Below, in pieces: positions 1 through 6,469 of a stretch of 22,366 bases of DNA. The translations under genes and the position numbers were made by a program. The stretch is from a bacterium (lineage in GTDB: Bacteria > Patescibacteriota > Minisyncoccia > Phycocordibacterales > UBA9973): the NCBI GenBank assembly GCA_021813175.1, contig JAKALJ010000007.1:4507-26872 (forward strand), given 5' to 3'. Position 1 is the stretch's first letter. Every line of letters begins with the position of its first letter. The notes under the pieces were generated by a model that saw only the letters and a program-made list of their open reading frames with translations, did no database searches and was not told the origin of the DNA.

Positions 1-17
1 GAATCCCACCGTCTCCG
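1..17 (+). tRNA. 3' tail of a probable tRNA-Ser (partial, cut by window start)
   Basis: The window begins with GAAT followed by CCCAC and CGTCTCCG. This reads as the end of a T-loop (TTCGAAT), the 3' strand of a T-stem, a 7-nt acceptor 3' strand (CGTCTCC) and a G discriminator. A GGAGACG acceptor with a G discriminator suits tRNA-Ser. CCA is not encoded, since CAT follows. The rest of the tRNA lies outside the window, so neither the fold nor the anticodon can be checked. The identity is inferred from the tail alone. Confidence 0.5.
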
Positions 18-26
18 CATTTGATC

Positions 27-46
27 TGTACCCCAAAAAGTGGACA
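27..46. mobile_element. IS3-family-like terminal sequence (solo end)
   Basis: The 20-nt segment TGTACCCCAAAAAGTGGACA resembles, from memory, the terminal inverted repeats of IS3-family elements of the IS150 group (TG start, run of C, AAAAGT, GGACA). No transposase and no second end are visible nearby, so at most this is a solo end left by deletion. A short complementary pair, CTGTAC (26-31) and GTACAG (51-56), flanks it. The call rests on similarity of a short motif only. Confidence 0.28.
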
Positions 47-94
47 CGAAGTACAGCTCAATAAAACGACTGAAATTTTTGGCATAATTTACAC

Positions 95-215
95 ATGAAG
101 ATTTAGAACGCGCGAAGTAGATTTTCCTCTAAGAATCTTGAGGGATGGCGAGGGAATTTTAGTGGAAGCCGGGAAATACACTTTTTTCGGGGATGGAGAA
201 GAAGTAAAAATCTGA
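95..215 (+). pseudogene. Relic of a short protein-coding gene, unidentified
   Basis: A CATAAT box (83-88) stands 6 nt before an ATG at 95, the same spacing seen at several intact genes here. That frame stops after three codons. A frame shifted by one base is open from 99 to a TGA at 213-215 and encodes a protein-like sequence containing VDFPLRILRDGEG and EAGKYTFFGDGEEV. Skipping one base near 101 joins ATG and tail into about 39 residues. The family is not recognised. A chance open frame of this length is possible, so the call is weak. Confidence 0.25.
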
Positions 216-240
216 GCGTGTAATCAAATTTTTTTTTTCC

Positions 241-350
241 TTACTTGTTAAAGAAATATATTACAAAGATTCCGATGAAAATGATAACACCTCCGGGACA
301 TAAGTCAGTCCCCAGAATACCGAAGCGCCAAGGGCGAATATTATCCACAT
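241..350 (-). pseudogene. Relic of an EamA/DMT-type transporter (both ends kept, middle lost)
   Basis: On the minus strand an ATG at 350 opens MWIIFALGASVFWGLTYV, which resembles the N-terminus of EamA (drug/metabolite transporter) membrane proteins. That frame then stops early. The sequence directly after it, one frame over, encodes GGVIIFIGIFVIYFFNK followed by TAA (241-243), which resembles the last transmembrane segment of the same family. An intact member would have about 280-300 residues and around ten membrane segments; here only the first and last ~18 residues remain. The simplest reading is one large internal deletion. The family assignment comes from pattern recognition of the two ends. 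Confidence 0.5.
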
Positions 351-356
351 GCTGGA

Positions 357-365
357 ATTATAGCA
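357..365 (-). promoter_or_regulatory. Extended -10 promoter of the EamA relic
   Basis: On the minus strand TGC-TATAAT (365 to 357) ends 6 nt before the ATG at 350. Transcription would start at or next to the A of the start codon, giving a leaderless mRNA. The promoter looks intact although the gene is broken. Confidence 0.55.
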
Positions 366-389
366 GAAATTATAATCCCATTCACAAAC

Positions 390-418
390 TTGAAAAATCC
401 TGATTAACAGTGTATTCT
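390..418 (+). promoter_or_regulatory. Promoter of the serine hydrolase gene
   Basis: TTGAAA (390-395) and TATTCT (413-418) are separated by 17 nt, with TG directly before the -10. The start site would be near 425. This places the in-frame upstream ATG at 410 before the transcript begins and supports the start at 491. Confidence 0.6.
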
Positions 419-447
419 AAAAATAGCTCGAACTTGTTTTGCTCCTC

Positions 448-464
448 GCCGCGCTTTGCGCGGC
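448..464. repeat. Short perfect hairpin in the hydrolase leader
   Basis: GCCGCGC-TTT-GCGCGGC forms a perfect 7-bp stem with a 3-nt loop in the 5' leader between promoter and start codon. No U-run follows, so it is not a standard terminator. It may be a small dispersed palindrome or a leader structure. Confidence 0.6.
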
Positions 465-490
465 TCGGAATAGAGAAATTTTTTAATCAC

Positions 491-1072
491 ATGAATAAAA
501 GAGTTTTTATAGCTCACGGCTGGGACGGCTATCCCGAAGAGGGATGGTTTCCATGGCTCAAAAAAGAACTTGAGACAAAAGGATTTGAAGTTTTTGTTCC
601 GCAACTTCCCGAAGCCGGAAGCCCGCGAATACATAACTGGGTGCCGAAATTGGCGGAAGTGGTCGGTATCGCTGATGAAAATACTTACTTTGTGGGGCAT
701 AGCATGGGTTGCCAAACTATCGCACGCTATCTTGAAACTTTGCCCGAAGGCGTCAAAGTCGGTGGCGCGGTTTTTGTCGCGGGCTTCTTCAAGCGGCTTA
801 TGGGGCTTGAAGACGACCCCGATGTGCGAGAGACGGATAAACATTGGCTTGATACCCCGCTTGATTTGGAAAAAGTAAAATCCCATTTGCTGAAAAGTGT
901 CGCTATATTTTCCGATAACGACCCTTATGTGCCGCTCGATAATCAAGACGATTTTCGAGATAAGCTCGGCTCGGAGATTATTATTAAGCAAAAGATGGGC
1001 CACTTTAGCGGAAGCAACGGCATAAATGAACTGCCGATTGCGCTTGAATCAGTCCTAAAGATTGCCCAGTAA
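491..1072 (+). CDS. RBBP9/YdeN-type alpha/beta serine hydrolase
   Basis: A predicted cytosolic esterase or hydrolase of 193 residues, the usual size for the RBBP9/YdeN family (Pfam Ser_hydrolase). Visible family features are the N-terminal VFIAHGWDGYPEEGWFPWL, the nucleophile elbow GHSMG (Ser71), an acid in SDNDPYVP (Asp144) and the catalytic histidine in KMGHFSG (His171), so the triad looks complete. The ATG at 491 was chosen over an in-frame ATG at 410 because the family starts right before this hydrophobic strand and the promoter lies at 390-418. There is no signal peptide, and no Shine-Dalgarno is visible. The gene stands alone between relics and a toxin-antitoxin pair, which suggests accessory status. 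The physiological substrate is unknown. Confidence 0.88.
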   Translation: MNKRVFIAHGWDGYPEEGWFPWLKKELETKGFEVFVPQLPEAGSPRIHNWVPKLAEVVGIADENTYFVGHSMGCQTIARYLETLPEGVKVGGAVFVAGFFKRLMGLEDDPDVRETDKHWLDTPLDLEKVKSHLLKSVAIFSDNDPYVPLDNQDDFRDKLGSEIIIKQKMGHFSGSNGINELPIALESVLKIAQ

Positions 1073-1078
1073 AAAATG

Positions 1079-1107
1079 TTGACTGTATTTATTTAATAAT
1101 ATACAAT
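1079..1107 (+). promoter_or_regulatory. Strong promoter of the AbiE pair
   Basis: TTGACT (1079-1084) and TACAAT (1102-1107) are exactly 17 nt apart, the best sigma-70-like match in the window. The -35 begins 7 nt after the stop codon of the preceding hydrolase gene. Predicted start near 1114. Confidence 0.75.
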
Positions 1108-1112
1108 GGAAA

Positions 1113-1152
1113 GGTGAATATATTACCACTCCATTAGATATATTAAATATAT
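1113..1152 (+). promoter_or_regulatory. Candidate AbiEi operator palindromes
   Basis: Two dyads lie between the -10 box and the start codon. GGTGAATATATTACC (1113-1127) is imperfect (outer GGT/ACC plus A/T). ATATATTAAATATAT (1138-1152) is a perfect 7+1+7 dyad overlapping the ATG at 1151. AbiEi antitoxins are known to repress their own operon by binding inverted repeats in the promoter. The role assigned to these two dyads is an inference from position. Confidence 0.5.
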
Positions 1153-1726
1153 GGCCACTGATAACCTCATCGCAAAACTTTATGCCTCGCCCAAGACCAT
1201 CCTGACCACAAAGGACATAGCTTTGATTTGGGAAGAAACAAACACGGTAAACTTGCTTACCAAAATCAAGTATTATGCCAGACGTGGGTCGCTCATCCGC
1301 CTCTCACGAGGAATCTTTGCCAAGAATAAAGAATATGATCCGAAGGAATTGGCCGCCAGCATTTATACGCCTTCATACATCAGCTTTGAGACCGTACTCC
1401 GCGAAGCTGGCATTATTTTTCAGCATCACGATGCGACTTTTGTAGCCGGTCCCTATCCAATGTCCAAAAAAATTGACGGGCATACAATCGTCTTTCGCAA
1501 ACTGAAAGATAGTATTTTATACAACGGACTTGGTGTGAAAAAAGAAAAAGAATATAGCATTGCCACACCGGAGCGCGCATTCCTTGATACTATTTATCTG
1601 TCTCCGAAATTTTACTTTGATAATCTTCGATCAATTAACTGGGAGTCTTGCTTTGAACTGGTAAAAATTTACGAGAACAAGCAGCTCGTGAAGCGATTAA
1701 AGAATTATCAAAAATATGCTCAATAA
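1151..1726 (+). CDS. AbiEi-family antitoxin / transcriptional regulator
   Basis: A 191-residue protein of the AbiEi antitoxin family (type IV toxin-antitoxin). Residues ~1-60 look like the winged-helix DNA-binding domain (TKDIALIWEETN, then KIKYYARRGSLIRLSRGIFA). The C-terminal part carries the family signature ATPERAFLDTIYL near residues 137-149. Such proteins neutralise AbiEii without stable binding and repress the operon. The gene follows a near-consensus promoter and overlaps the toxin start by 11 nt (1716-1726), consistent with translational coupling. Base composition is more AT-rich than the pilus and proline genes, a hint of recent acquisition. The family is fairly certain; activity is untested. 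Confidence 0.82.
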   Translation: MATDNLIAKLYASPKTILTTKDIALIWEETNTVNLLTKIKYYARRGSLIRLSRGIFAKNKEYDPKELAASIYTPSYISFETVLREAGIIFQHHDATFVAGPYPMSKKIDGHTIVFRKLKDSILYNGLGVKKEKEYSIATPERAFLDTIYLSPKFYFDNLRSINWESCFELVKIYENKQLVKRLKNYQKYAQ

Positions 1727-2429
1727 AGAAAAACACCAGCTCATCATGGGGAGAATATTGCGAGACATTTACTCTGACACTTCTATATCGTCCCTCATTG
1801 GATTCAAAGGCGGCACTTGCGCTTACTTCTTATACGGCCTCACCAGATTTTCCATTGATTTAGATTTTGATTTATTCAAGAGCGATGAAGTTACGCAACA
1901 GATGGTTTATGAAAAAATCGGCAGTATGCTCAAAGTATATGGTGAAGTGAAAGATCAGTACGTCAAACGGAACACCATCTTCTTTCTGCTTTCTTATGGT
2001 GATGCCGATCATAATGTCAAAGTGGAAATAAACGTAAGAATCCTAATGCCCAATATCAAGGAGCACTATGAACTGAAAGAATATCTTGGTATTTCGATAC
2101 TGGCCGGTAAAAAGGATTACCTCTTTGCCAGTAAACTTGCTGCGTTAACTGATCGTAAGTCACTCGCCATGCGTGATATTTATGATGTCTGGTTCTTTGC
2201 CAAGAACAATTGGGATATTAATGTTGAAGTACTTAAAGCAAGAACTGGAAAAACCATCAAAGAACATATTGCCGGTTGCATTCCAATCATTGAATCAGTC
2301 AAGGATAAGGAAATTCTCCATGGTTTGGCCGAACTCCTACTAAACGAAAATGCTAAAGCGTGGGTCAAGGCGCATTTACGAGAAGAGACTATTTTCCTGC
2401 TCAAAAATTATATGTCGGTCGTAAAATAA
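1716..2429 (+). CDS. AbiEii/AbiGii-family nucleotidyltransferase toxin
   Basis: A 237-residue protein of the AbiEii toxin family (DNA polymerase beta-like nucleotidyltransferase fold). Motif I is FKGGTCAYFLYGLTRFS with GGT at 32-34, followed by the metal-binding acids in DLDFDLF (Asp48, Asp50). A third acid lies in KVEINVRI (Glu104). The later family motif is visible as KLAALTDRKSLAMRDIYDVW (Lys140, Arg153, Asp154, Asp157). All key residues are present, so the toxin looks functional. Related toxins add nucleotides to tRNA 3' ends or other targets; the target of this one cannot be read from sequence. AbiE systems also act in phage abortive infection. The start codon lies inside the antitoxin gene. 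Confidence 0.85.
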   Translation: MLNKEKHQLIMGRILRDIYSDTSISSLIGFKGGTCAYFLYGLTRFSIDLDFDLFKSDEVTQQMVYEKIGSMLKVYGEVKDQYVKRNTIFFLLSYGDADHNVKVEINVRILMPNIKEHYELKEYLGISILAGKKDYLFASKLAALTDRKSLAMRDIYDVWFFAKNNWDINVEVLKARTGKTIKEHIAGCIPIIESVKDKEILHGLAELLLNENAKAWVKAHLREETIFLLKNYMSVVK

Positions 2430-2435
2430 GTACAT

Positions 2436-2687
2436 ATGATGCATAAAAATATCGAAGTTGAAATACGAGGACCTTTTTTATTAAGGGCGGGGTGAATGAT
2501 AGGCGAAAAAGAGGACACGGAAAAAGTAAAGAATGAACTGGAAAATACTTGTCAAAAACTCGGGTTAAAAATATTCGATAAGAAGCAATTTTTTGATTAT
2601 ATAAATAAGTTAAATACTGAAGCAAACGAGGTATTTGATTACGAAAAATATACATCCGGATACTTCAAAAACAGGTTTAAATTATAG
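2436..2687 (+). pseudogene. Relic of a CYTH-domain (class IV adenylate cyclase-like) gene
   Basis: An ATG at 2436 (or 2439) begins MMHKNIEVEIRGPF, which matches the typical CYTH-domain N-terminus with its IEVEIRGP strand, but a TGA at 2493 stops it after 19 codons. In the same frame an ATG at 2496 opens 63 residues ending EANEVFDYEKY and YFKNRFKL, which look like the C-terminal helix of CYTH proteins from related genomes (from memory). About 100 central residues carrying the EXEXK-dependent barrel are missing. The 63-residue part could instead be an independent small protein: GGGG lies 5 nt before its ATG. An internal deletion is the preferred reading. TGA recoding is not supported, because other genes here stop at TGA. 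Confidence 0.5.
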
Positions 2688-2711
2688 ATCCCAAAAACGA
2701 AGCATTTAATA

Positions 2712-2720
2712 TGCTAAAAT
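2712..2720 (+). promoter_or_regulatory. Extended -10 promoter upstream of the PAP2 gene
   Basis: TGC-TAAAAT (2712-2720) matches the extended -10 pattern used elsewhere in the window. No convincing -35 is visible. The predicted transcript has a leader of about 70 nt containing the 2740-2779 hairpin. Confidence 0.4.
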
Positions 2721-2739
2721 ATTTTTAGGCAGAAATCCC

Positions 2740-2779
2740 ATAGGAAGCCTTGCTTCCTCTGGGAAGCAAGGCTTCCTAT
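2740..2779. repeat. Perfect 18-bp inverted repeat in the PAP2 leader
   Basis: Positions 2740-2757 are exactly complementary to 2762-2779 around a 4-nt TCTG loop. Each arm contains a smaller imperfect palindrome, GGAAGC-AAG-GCTTCC. No T-run follows, so a simple terminator is unlikely. It resembles a REP-like mobile palindrome or a leader structure that could affect translation of the PAP2 gene starting 17 nt downstream. Confidence 0.85.
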
Positions 2780-2796
2780 AGCGAGCTTAAAAAGTG

Positions 2797-4287
2797 ATGA
2801 AATTTTTTAAATCAATATTGCTTTCAATCCGAGAGGGGATAGTGGCAAATCCTGAAATTCGGAAAATCGTCCAGAGATATCCGGGATTTTTTGCTTTTTT
2901 AAAAAGGCGGCTGGACAGGAGCAAATTTTCCGGTTTGCCCCTTACCTTTTTGCTCATTATTTTTTTGTATGTTTTTTATCTTTTTGTCGGAACCATTCAA
3001 GATGTCGTTACCGCCGGACCCCCGGTGGCGGCCGATATTAGGATTGCAAATCTGCTGTATGCTTTTCGCGACCTCGAGCTGATCAGGGTTTTTTTGTGGA
3101 TCACTCTCTTCGCCAAGTGGCAGACAATTACAATTTTCATCCTTATCACCGCTGTTCTTTTATGGCTATGGAAAAAGCGGATGTATATTGCGCCGTTTTT
3201 TGTCACCCTCGGCGGTTCGTATTTGTTTTATGCCCTAATCAAAATAATCACACATCGTCTTCGGCCCGACATTGCCTATTATCTTGAAAAAGGATATGCC
3301 TTTCCGAGCGGCCACTCCACCACGGCAGTCGCCTTCTATGGATTTATTGCTTATATCTTGATTCGCCAATGCAAGAGTTGGAAAACAAAGATTGGCATTC
3401 TGCTTGCCGGTTTAATAATAATTTTCGGAGTAGGATTCAGCCGCATTTATCTCGGAGTCCACTATTTGAGCGATGTGTGGGGCGGGTATCTTTTTGGCGC
3501 TTTATGGCTCATCATCGGCATCAGCATTACTGAATGGCGCAAAGAGCAAAAACAGGAAGAGCCGGTTACCGCGCATAAGACGGCTAAACTCTTCTCCGTG
3601 CTTCTGCCTATTACCGGACTTATTTTTTATCTCGGTTTTGCTCTGCAATATAATCCGCCACCGAATAAAAACATTTCCAAGCCGATTGTTGTCGTTACAA
3701 GCAACATCCAAAATATTTTCAAGGATGAAAATCTGCCAAGGTTTACAGAAACTCTTACTGGCGAGAATCAAGAGCCCATCAGTTTGGTGCTTGTGACAAA
3801 GGATGATCAAAGGTTCATAAGGGATATGGAGCGCGCCGGCTGGACCCTGGCCGATAGACCGGATGCCGGTTCCATACTCAAGCTTGCCAAAGCGGCTTTA
3901 CTGAACCGGAACTATCCGGCCGCGCCCATGACTCCGTCTTTTTGGAACGCGAAAACGCACGATTTTGGTTTTGAAAAAGCTACCCAAGCGCAGAGCGTCC
4001 GGGAACGTCACCACGCGCGATTTTGGAAAACAAATATAGAGATGCCGGATGGCCGGCGTGTATATGTGGGAACGGTCAGTTTGGATACGGGTATAAGGTG
4101 GTTCGTCACCCACAAGATTGCGCCGGACATAGATACTGAGAGGGAATTGCTGTTTTCCGATTTGGAAAAAGCAGGCCTGGTCGGCGTTTCCCAAAAAATC
4201 CAGTCTGTCCCGCCCGTGCTCGGAGAGAATTTCACCGGGGACCAGTTTTTCACCGACGGGAAATTATATATAATTTTTTTGAAATAA
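2797..4287 (+). CDS. PAP2-family phosphatase fused to a LssY-type C-terminal domain
   Basis: A 496-residue membrane protein. Residues ~45-245 form a PAP2 domain with its three motifs: K149-HRLRP157, P170-SGH173 and S215-R216...H222...D226, all catalytic residues being present. Hydrophobic segments occur near 47-65, 110-125, 131-150, 175-190, 198-214 and 230-244. A further membrane segment lies near 264-283. Residues ~310-480 look like the LssY C-terminal domain (TPSFWNAKTHDFGFEKAT, then WFVTHKIAPDIDTERELLF). PAP2 enzymes of this type remove phosphate from lipid pyrophosphates such as undecaprenyl pyrophosphate; LssY-like domains often occur with DedA and PAP2 domains. A GTG at 2794 directly precedes the chosen ATG. 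The substrate is inferred. Confidence 0.85.
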   Translation: MKFFKSILLSIREGIVANPEIRKIVQRYPGFFAFLKRRLDRSKFSGLPLTFLLIIFLYVFYLFVGTIQDVVTAGPPVAADIRIANLLYAFRDLELIRVFLWITLFAKWQTITIFILITAVLLWLWKKRMYIAPFFVTLGGSYLFYALIKIITHRLRPDIAYYLEKGYAFPSGHSTTAVAFYGFIAYILIRQCKSWKTKIGILLAGLIIIFGVGFSRIYLGVHYLSDVWGGYLFGALWLIIGISITEWRKEQKQEEPVTAHKTAKLFSVLLPITGLIFYLGFALQYNPPPNKNISKPIVVVTSNIQNIFKDENLPRFTETLTGENQEPISLVLVTKDDQRFIRDMERAGWTLADRPDAGSILKLAKAALLNRNYPAAPMTPSFWNAKTHDFGFEKATQAQSVRERHHARFWKTNIEMPDGRRVYVGTVSLDTGIRWFVTHKIAPDIDTERELLFSDLEKAGLVGVSQKIQSVPPVLGENFTGDQFFTDGKLYIIFLK

Positions 4288-4352
4288 ATTCATGGCAGCC
4301 TACCATTATATTTGGCCGAAAGAATCTTCATGAAAATTTCATTTTGCTCGTT

Positions 4353-4360
4353 TATATTAT
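4353..4360 (+). promoter_or_regulatory. -10 box of the two-component operon
   Basis: TATATTAT (4353-4360) ends 5-7 nt before the ATG at 4366, predicting a leaderless transcript. No clear -35 is seen. A small dyad, ATGAAA-A-TTTCAT (4330-4342), lies just upstream and could bind a regulator; that is speculative. Confidence 0.4.
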
Positions 4361-4365
4361 AAAAA

Positions 4366-5040
4366 ATGAAAATTTTAATTATTGAAGACAATGAAAAACT
4401 GGCCTCGGGGATAAAACGAGGATTGGAACAGGAAGGCTACGCCGTCGATTATGTCTTGGACGGAGAGAGTGGCGCGCGGCGGATTGAGTTTGGCGCGCAT
4501 GATTACGATTTGGTGATTTTAGATATCATGCTTCCCGGAAAAGACGGGGTATCCGTCCTGCGAGACTGGCGCAAAACCGGCATTACCATTCCGGTGCTGA
4601 TGCTCACGGCCAAAGATGCCACCGAAGACAAGATTGCGGGGCTTGACTCCGGGGCGGACGATTATTTAATCAAGCCCTTTTCTTTCGAGGAGCTCGGAGC
4701 CCGCATTCGCGCCCTCTTGCGCCGTCCGAAAGAGGCTCTGCCCGCGGAATTAAAAATCCGAGATATTGTTTTGAACACCGCCACAAGAAAGGTAACCAGA
4801 GCTGGAAAAGAAATCCCTTTCACCTTGAAAGAATACATGGTCCTGGAATATTTAATGCGTTTCCCGAACAAAGTTATTACCCGAGATGAATTGTACGACC
4901 ACGCCTGGGATTTTGCCGCCAACCCCTTCAGCAATACCGTGGATGTGCATATAAAAAATTTACGCAGGAAAATAGATCATCATAATCATGAAAAAATTTT
5001 GGAAACCATTCGTGGAGTGGGTTACCGGCTCAAGGCATAA
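4366..5040 (+). CDS. OmpR/PhoB-family response regulator
   Basis: A 224-residue DNA-binding response regulator. The receiver domain (1-~118) has the acidic pair Glu7-Asp8, the phospho-acceptor Asp53 in LVILDIMLPG, Thr81 and Lys103 in LIKPFSF. Residues ~125-224 form an OmpR-type winged helix (FTLKEYMVLEYLM, then NTVDVHIKNLRRKID and IRGVGYRL). Length is standard. The kinase gene starts inside its 3' end (53-nt overlap), so the two are almost certainly cognate. The target genes are unknown. Neighbours deal with lipid carrier recycling, a secreted protein and peptidoglycan amidation, so an envelope-related role is reasonable but inferred. Confidence 0.93.
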   Translation: MKILIIEDNEKLASGIKRGLEQEGYAVDYVLDGESGARRIEFGAHDYDLVILDIMLPGKDGVSVLRDWRKTGITIPVLMLTAKDATEDKIAGLDSGADDYLIKPFSFEELGARIRALLRRPKEALPAELKIRDIVLNTATRKVTRAGKEIPFTLKEYMVLEYLMRFPNKVITRDELYDHAWDFAANPFSNTVDVHIKNLRRKIDHHNHEKILETIRGVGYRLKA

Positions 5041-6004
5041 TATCTTTGAGCGCGCCCGCCTGAAACTCACCGGCTTATATATCGGCATACTTGCCGTTAT
5101 TTTGGTTATTTTCAGCTTCACCCTTTATTATTCTTTGGCTAAAAATATCCGGGACAATTTTGAAGGAAATTTTTCGGACGAGCATGCTCAGGAACTGGCT
5201 ATCACCAAAACGACCGACCGGCTGAAAACAACCATATTTGTTATTGATGCGGCGGTGCTCCTTCTTTCAAGCGGCCTTAGTTATGTTTTGGCGGGCAAAA
5301 CCTTAAAACCCATTCAAGAAGCGATGGAAAAGCAAAAGCAATTTACCGCCGACGCGTCCCATGAGCTCCGGACTCCTCTCGCGGTTGCTCGAACCAATTT
5401 GGAAGTGGCTCTGCGGGAAAAAGAATGGAACAGTGAAAACGGGCGGGCTCTCGTGGCAAGCGCCGTTGATGAAGTAAAACTGATGACTAAACTGGCCGAA
5501 GATTTGCTGACCCTTGCAAAACTGGAAGGGGCGGAAAGAAATCTTACTTTCAGTAAAATTAACATAACCGAAATAGTGGAAGGGGTGGTAAAAAAAATGC
5601 GGCATTTGGCAAAAGAGCGGAACGTTTTGCTCTCTTTTGAACCCTCCAATGCCGTTTTTACGCACGGAGAAGCGCTCGCCCTAGAGCGTCTTTTTATGAA
5701 TATCATAAACAATGCTCTTAGTTTTACTTTAGTCGGGGGGGCTGTGCATGTGTCTCTTTATAAAAATCATAAAAAAGCGATCATTCGGGTGGAAGACACG
5801 GGAGTGGGAATAGCCAAAGAAGATCTGCCTCGGGTGTTTGAACGTCTGTATCGGGCCGATAAAGCGCGGGTGAAGAGCGACGGAGCCGGCCTAGGGCTGG
5901 CTATCGCCGACGAAATTGCCCGAATACATCATGGCTCTATCAACCTCGAGAGCGAGCTTGGAAAGGGCACCATAGTCACCATCATCCTGCCGGCCGTGTC
6001 TTAA
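4988..6004 (+). CDS. Sensor histidine kinase (HisKA / HATPase_c)
   Basis: A 338-residue membrane kinase. Two hydrophobic segments (~29-51 and ~81-103) enclose a short extracytoplasmic loop of about 30 residues, so there is little room for a separate sensor domain. The H-box FTADASHELRTPLA holds the phosphorylated His125. The ATP-binding region shows an N-box NIINNALSFT (Asn238, Asn242), G1 VEDTGVGI (Asp270) and G2 DGAGLGLAI. Ser replaces the usual Lys or Arg in the N-box. The start at 4988 overlaps the regulator by 53 nt; GTG at 5012 is an alternative start. Together with the upstream regulator it forms a complete two-component system with unknown stimulus. Confidence 0.92.
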   Translation: MKKFWKPFVEWVTGSRHNIFERARLKLTGLYIGILAVILVIFSFTLYYSLAKNIRDNFEGNFSDEHAQELAITKTTDRLKTTIFVIDAAVLLLSSGLSYVLAGKTLKPIQEAMEKQKQFTADASHELRTPLAVARTNLEVALREKEWNSENGRALVASAVDEVKLMTKLAEDLLTLAKLEGAERNLTFSKINITEIVEGVVKKMRHLAKERNVLLSFEPSNAVFTHGEALALERLFMNIINNALSFTLVGGAVHVSLYKNHKKAIIRVEDTGVGIAKEDLPRVFERLYRADKARVKSDGAGLGLAIADEIARIHHGSINLESELGKGTIVTIILPAVS

Positions 6005-6060
6005 CTTCACCCTGATTTCATCTCCTTTTTGTATGCTTTTGATAGTTCAAGAAGGTCGGC

Positions 6061-6088
6061 TTGGACCCACTAAAAATTTAAAAATAAT
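6061..6088 (+). promoter_or_regulatory. Possible promoter of the small secreted protein
   Basis: TTGGAC (6061-6066) and AATAAT (6083-6088) are 16 nt apart, 15 nt before the ATG at 6104. The region is A/T-rich, so chance matches are likely. The gene could also be transcribed from the two-component operon. Confidence 0.3.
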
Positions 6089-6103
6089 TTAAGCAAAGCA
6101 CAT

Positions 6104-6445
6104 ATGCAGTGGAATAAAAAAACGGCTTCTATCCTGGCGGTGTCCTCTCTGATACTTGGCGGGGCCGGAGTGATAGGGTTTCAAGTTCATGCTCAGCAAA
6201 GCGTCCCGGCTAATCCTATTCCGCAGGTCCAGACGGGACTCAGCGCGGCCAGCGAGCAAAACAGCGCTATGCCGGATAAAGACAACATCCAAGACCAAAA
6301 GGATAACGGCCTGCCGGAGTCTACCTTGGAGAGGAGCGGGACAGAAGCAAAAGGCGGAGCTGAAGCCAATGAAAATCTCCCCGGCGGCGGCCACCAAGAT
6401 CAAACCGGAGGGAACGTTGACCATCAGTTTGATGGAGTAGAATAA
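6104..6445 (+). CDS. Small secreted acidic protein, function unknown
   Basis: A 113-residue protein with a clear Sec signal: basic MQWNKK, a hydrophobic core at ~8-26, and probable signal peptidase I cleavage after VHA (residues 28-30). The mature ~83 residues are rich in Gln, Asn, Gly, Asp and Glu, contain no Cys and show no recognised domain, so they are probably disordered. It lies 99 nt after the histidine kinase and ends before a strong terminator, so it closes this transcription block. It may be an output or partner of the two-component system; that is inferred only from position. Similar small signal-peptide proteins are common in Parcubacteria. Confidence 0.7.
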   Translation: MQWNKKTASILAVSSLILGGAGVIGFQVHAQQSVPANPIPQVQTGLSAASEQNSAMPDKDNIQDQKDNGLPESTLERSGTEAKGGAEANENLPGGGHQDQTGGNVDHQFDGVE

Positions 6446-6469
6446 TAATTCTTGCTCTCCGTTTTGGGA

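Noticed and set aside
228..238. Poly-T run as a terminator
   Set aside because: No stem precedes it on either strand.
404..1003. 199-codon minus-strand ORF
   Set aside because: Antisense to the hydrolase, whose plus-strand product has a complete catalytic triad; the antisense product shows no recognisable domain.
2436..2687. TGA at 2493 read as glycine (recoded CPR code), making one intact gene
   Set aside because: Other genes here (gatD, pilN, pilO, proA, proB) end at TGA in the expected places, and the joined product would still lack the CYTH core.
1..2790. Direct repeat of the tRNA tail marking an att site
   Set aside because: The only similar string (AATCCCA near 2735) is 7 nt long and not convincing.
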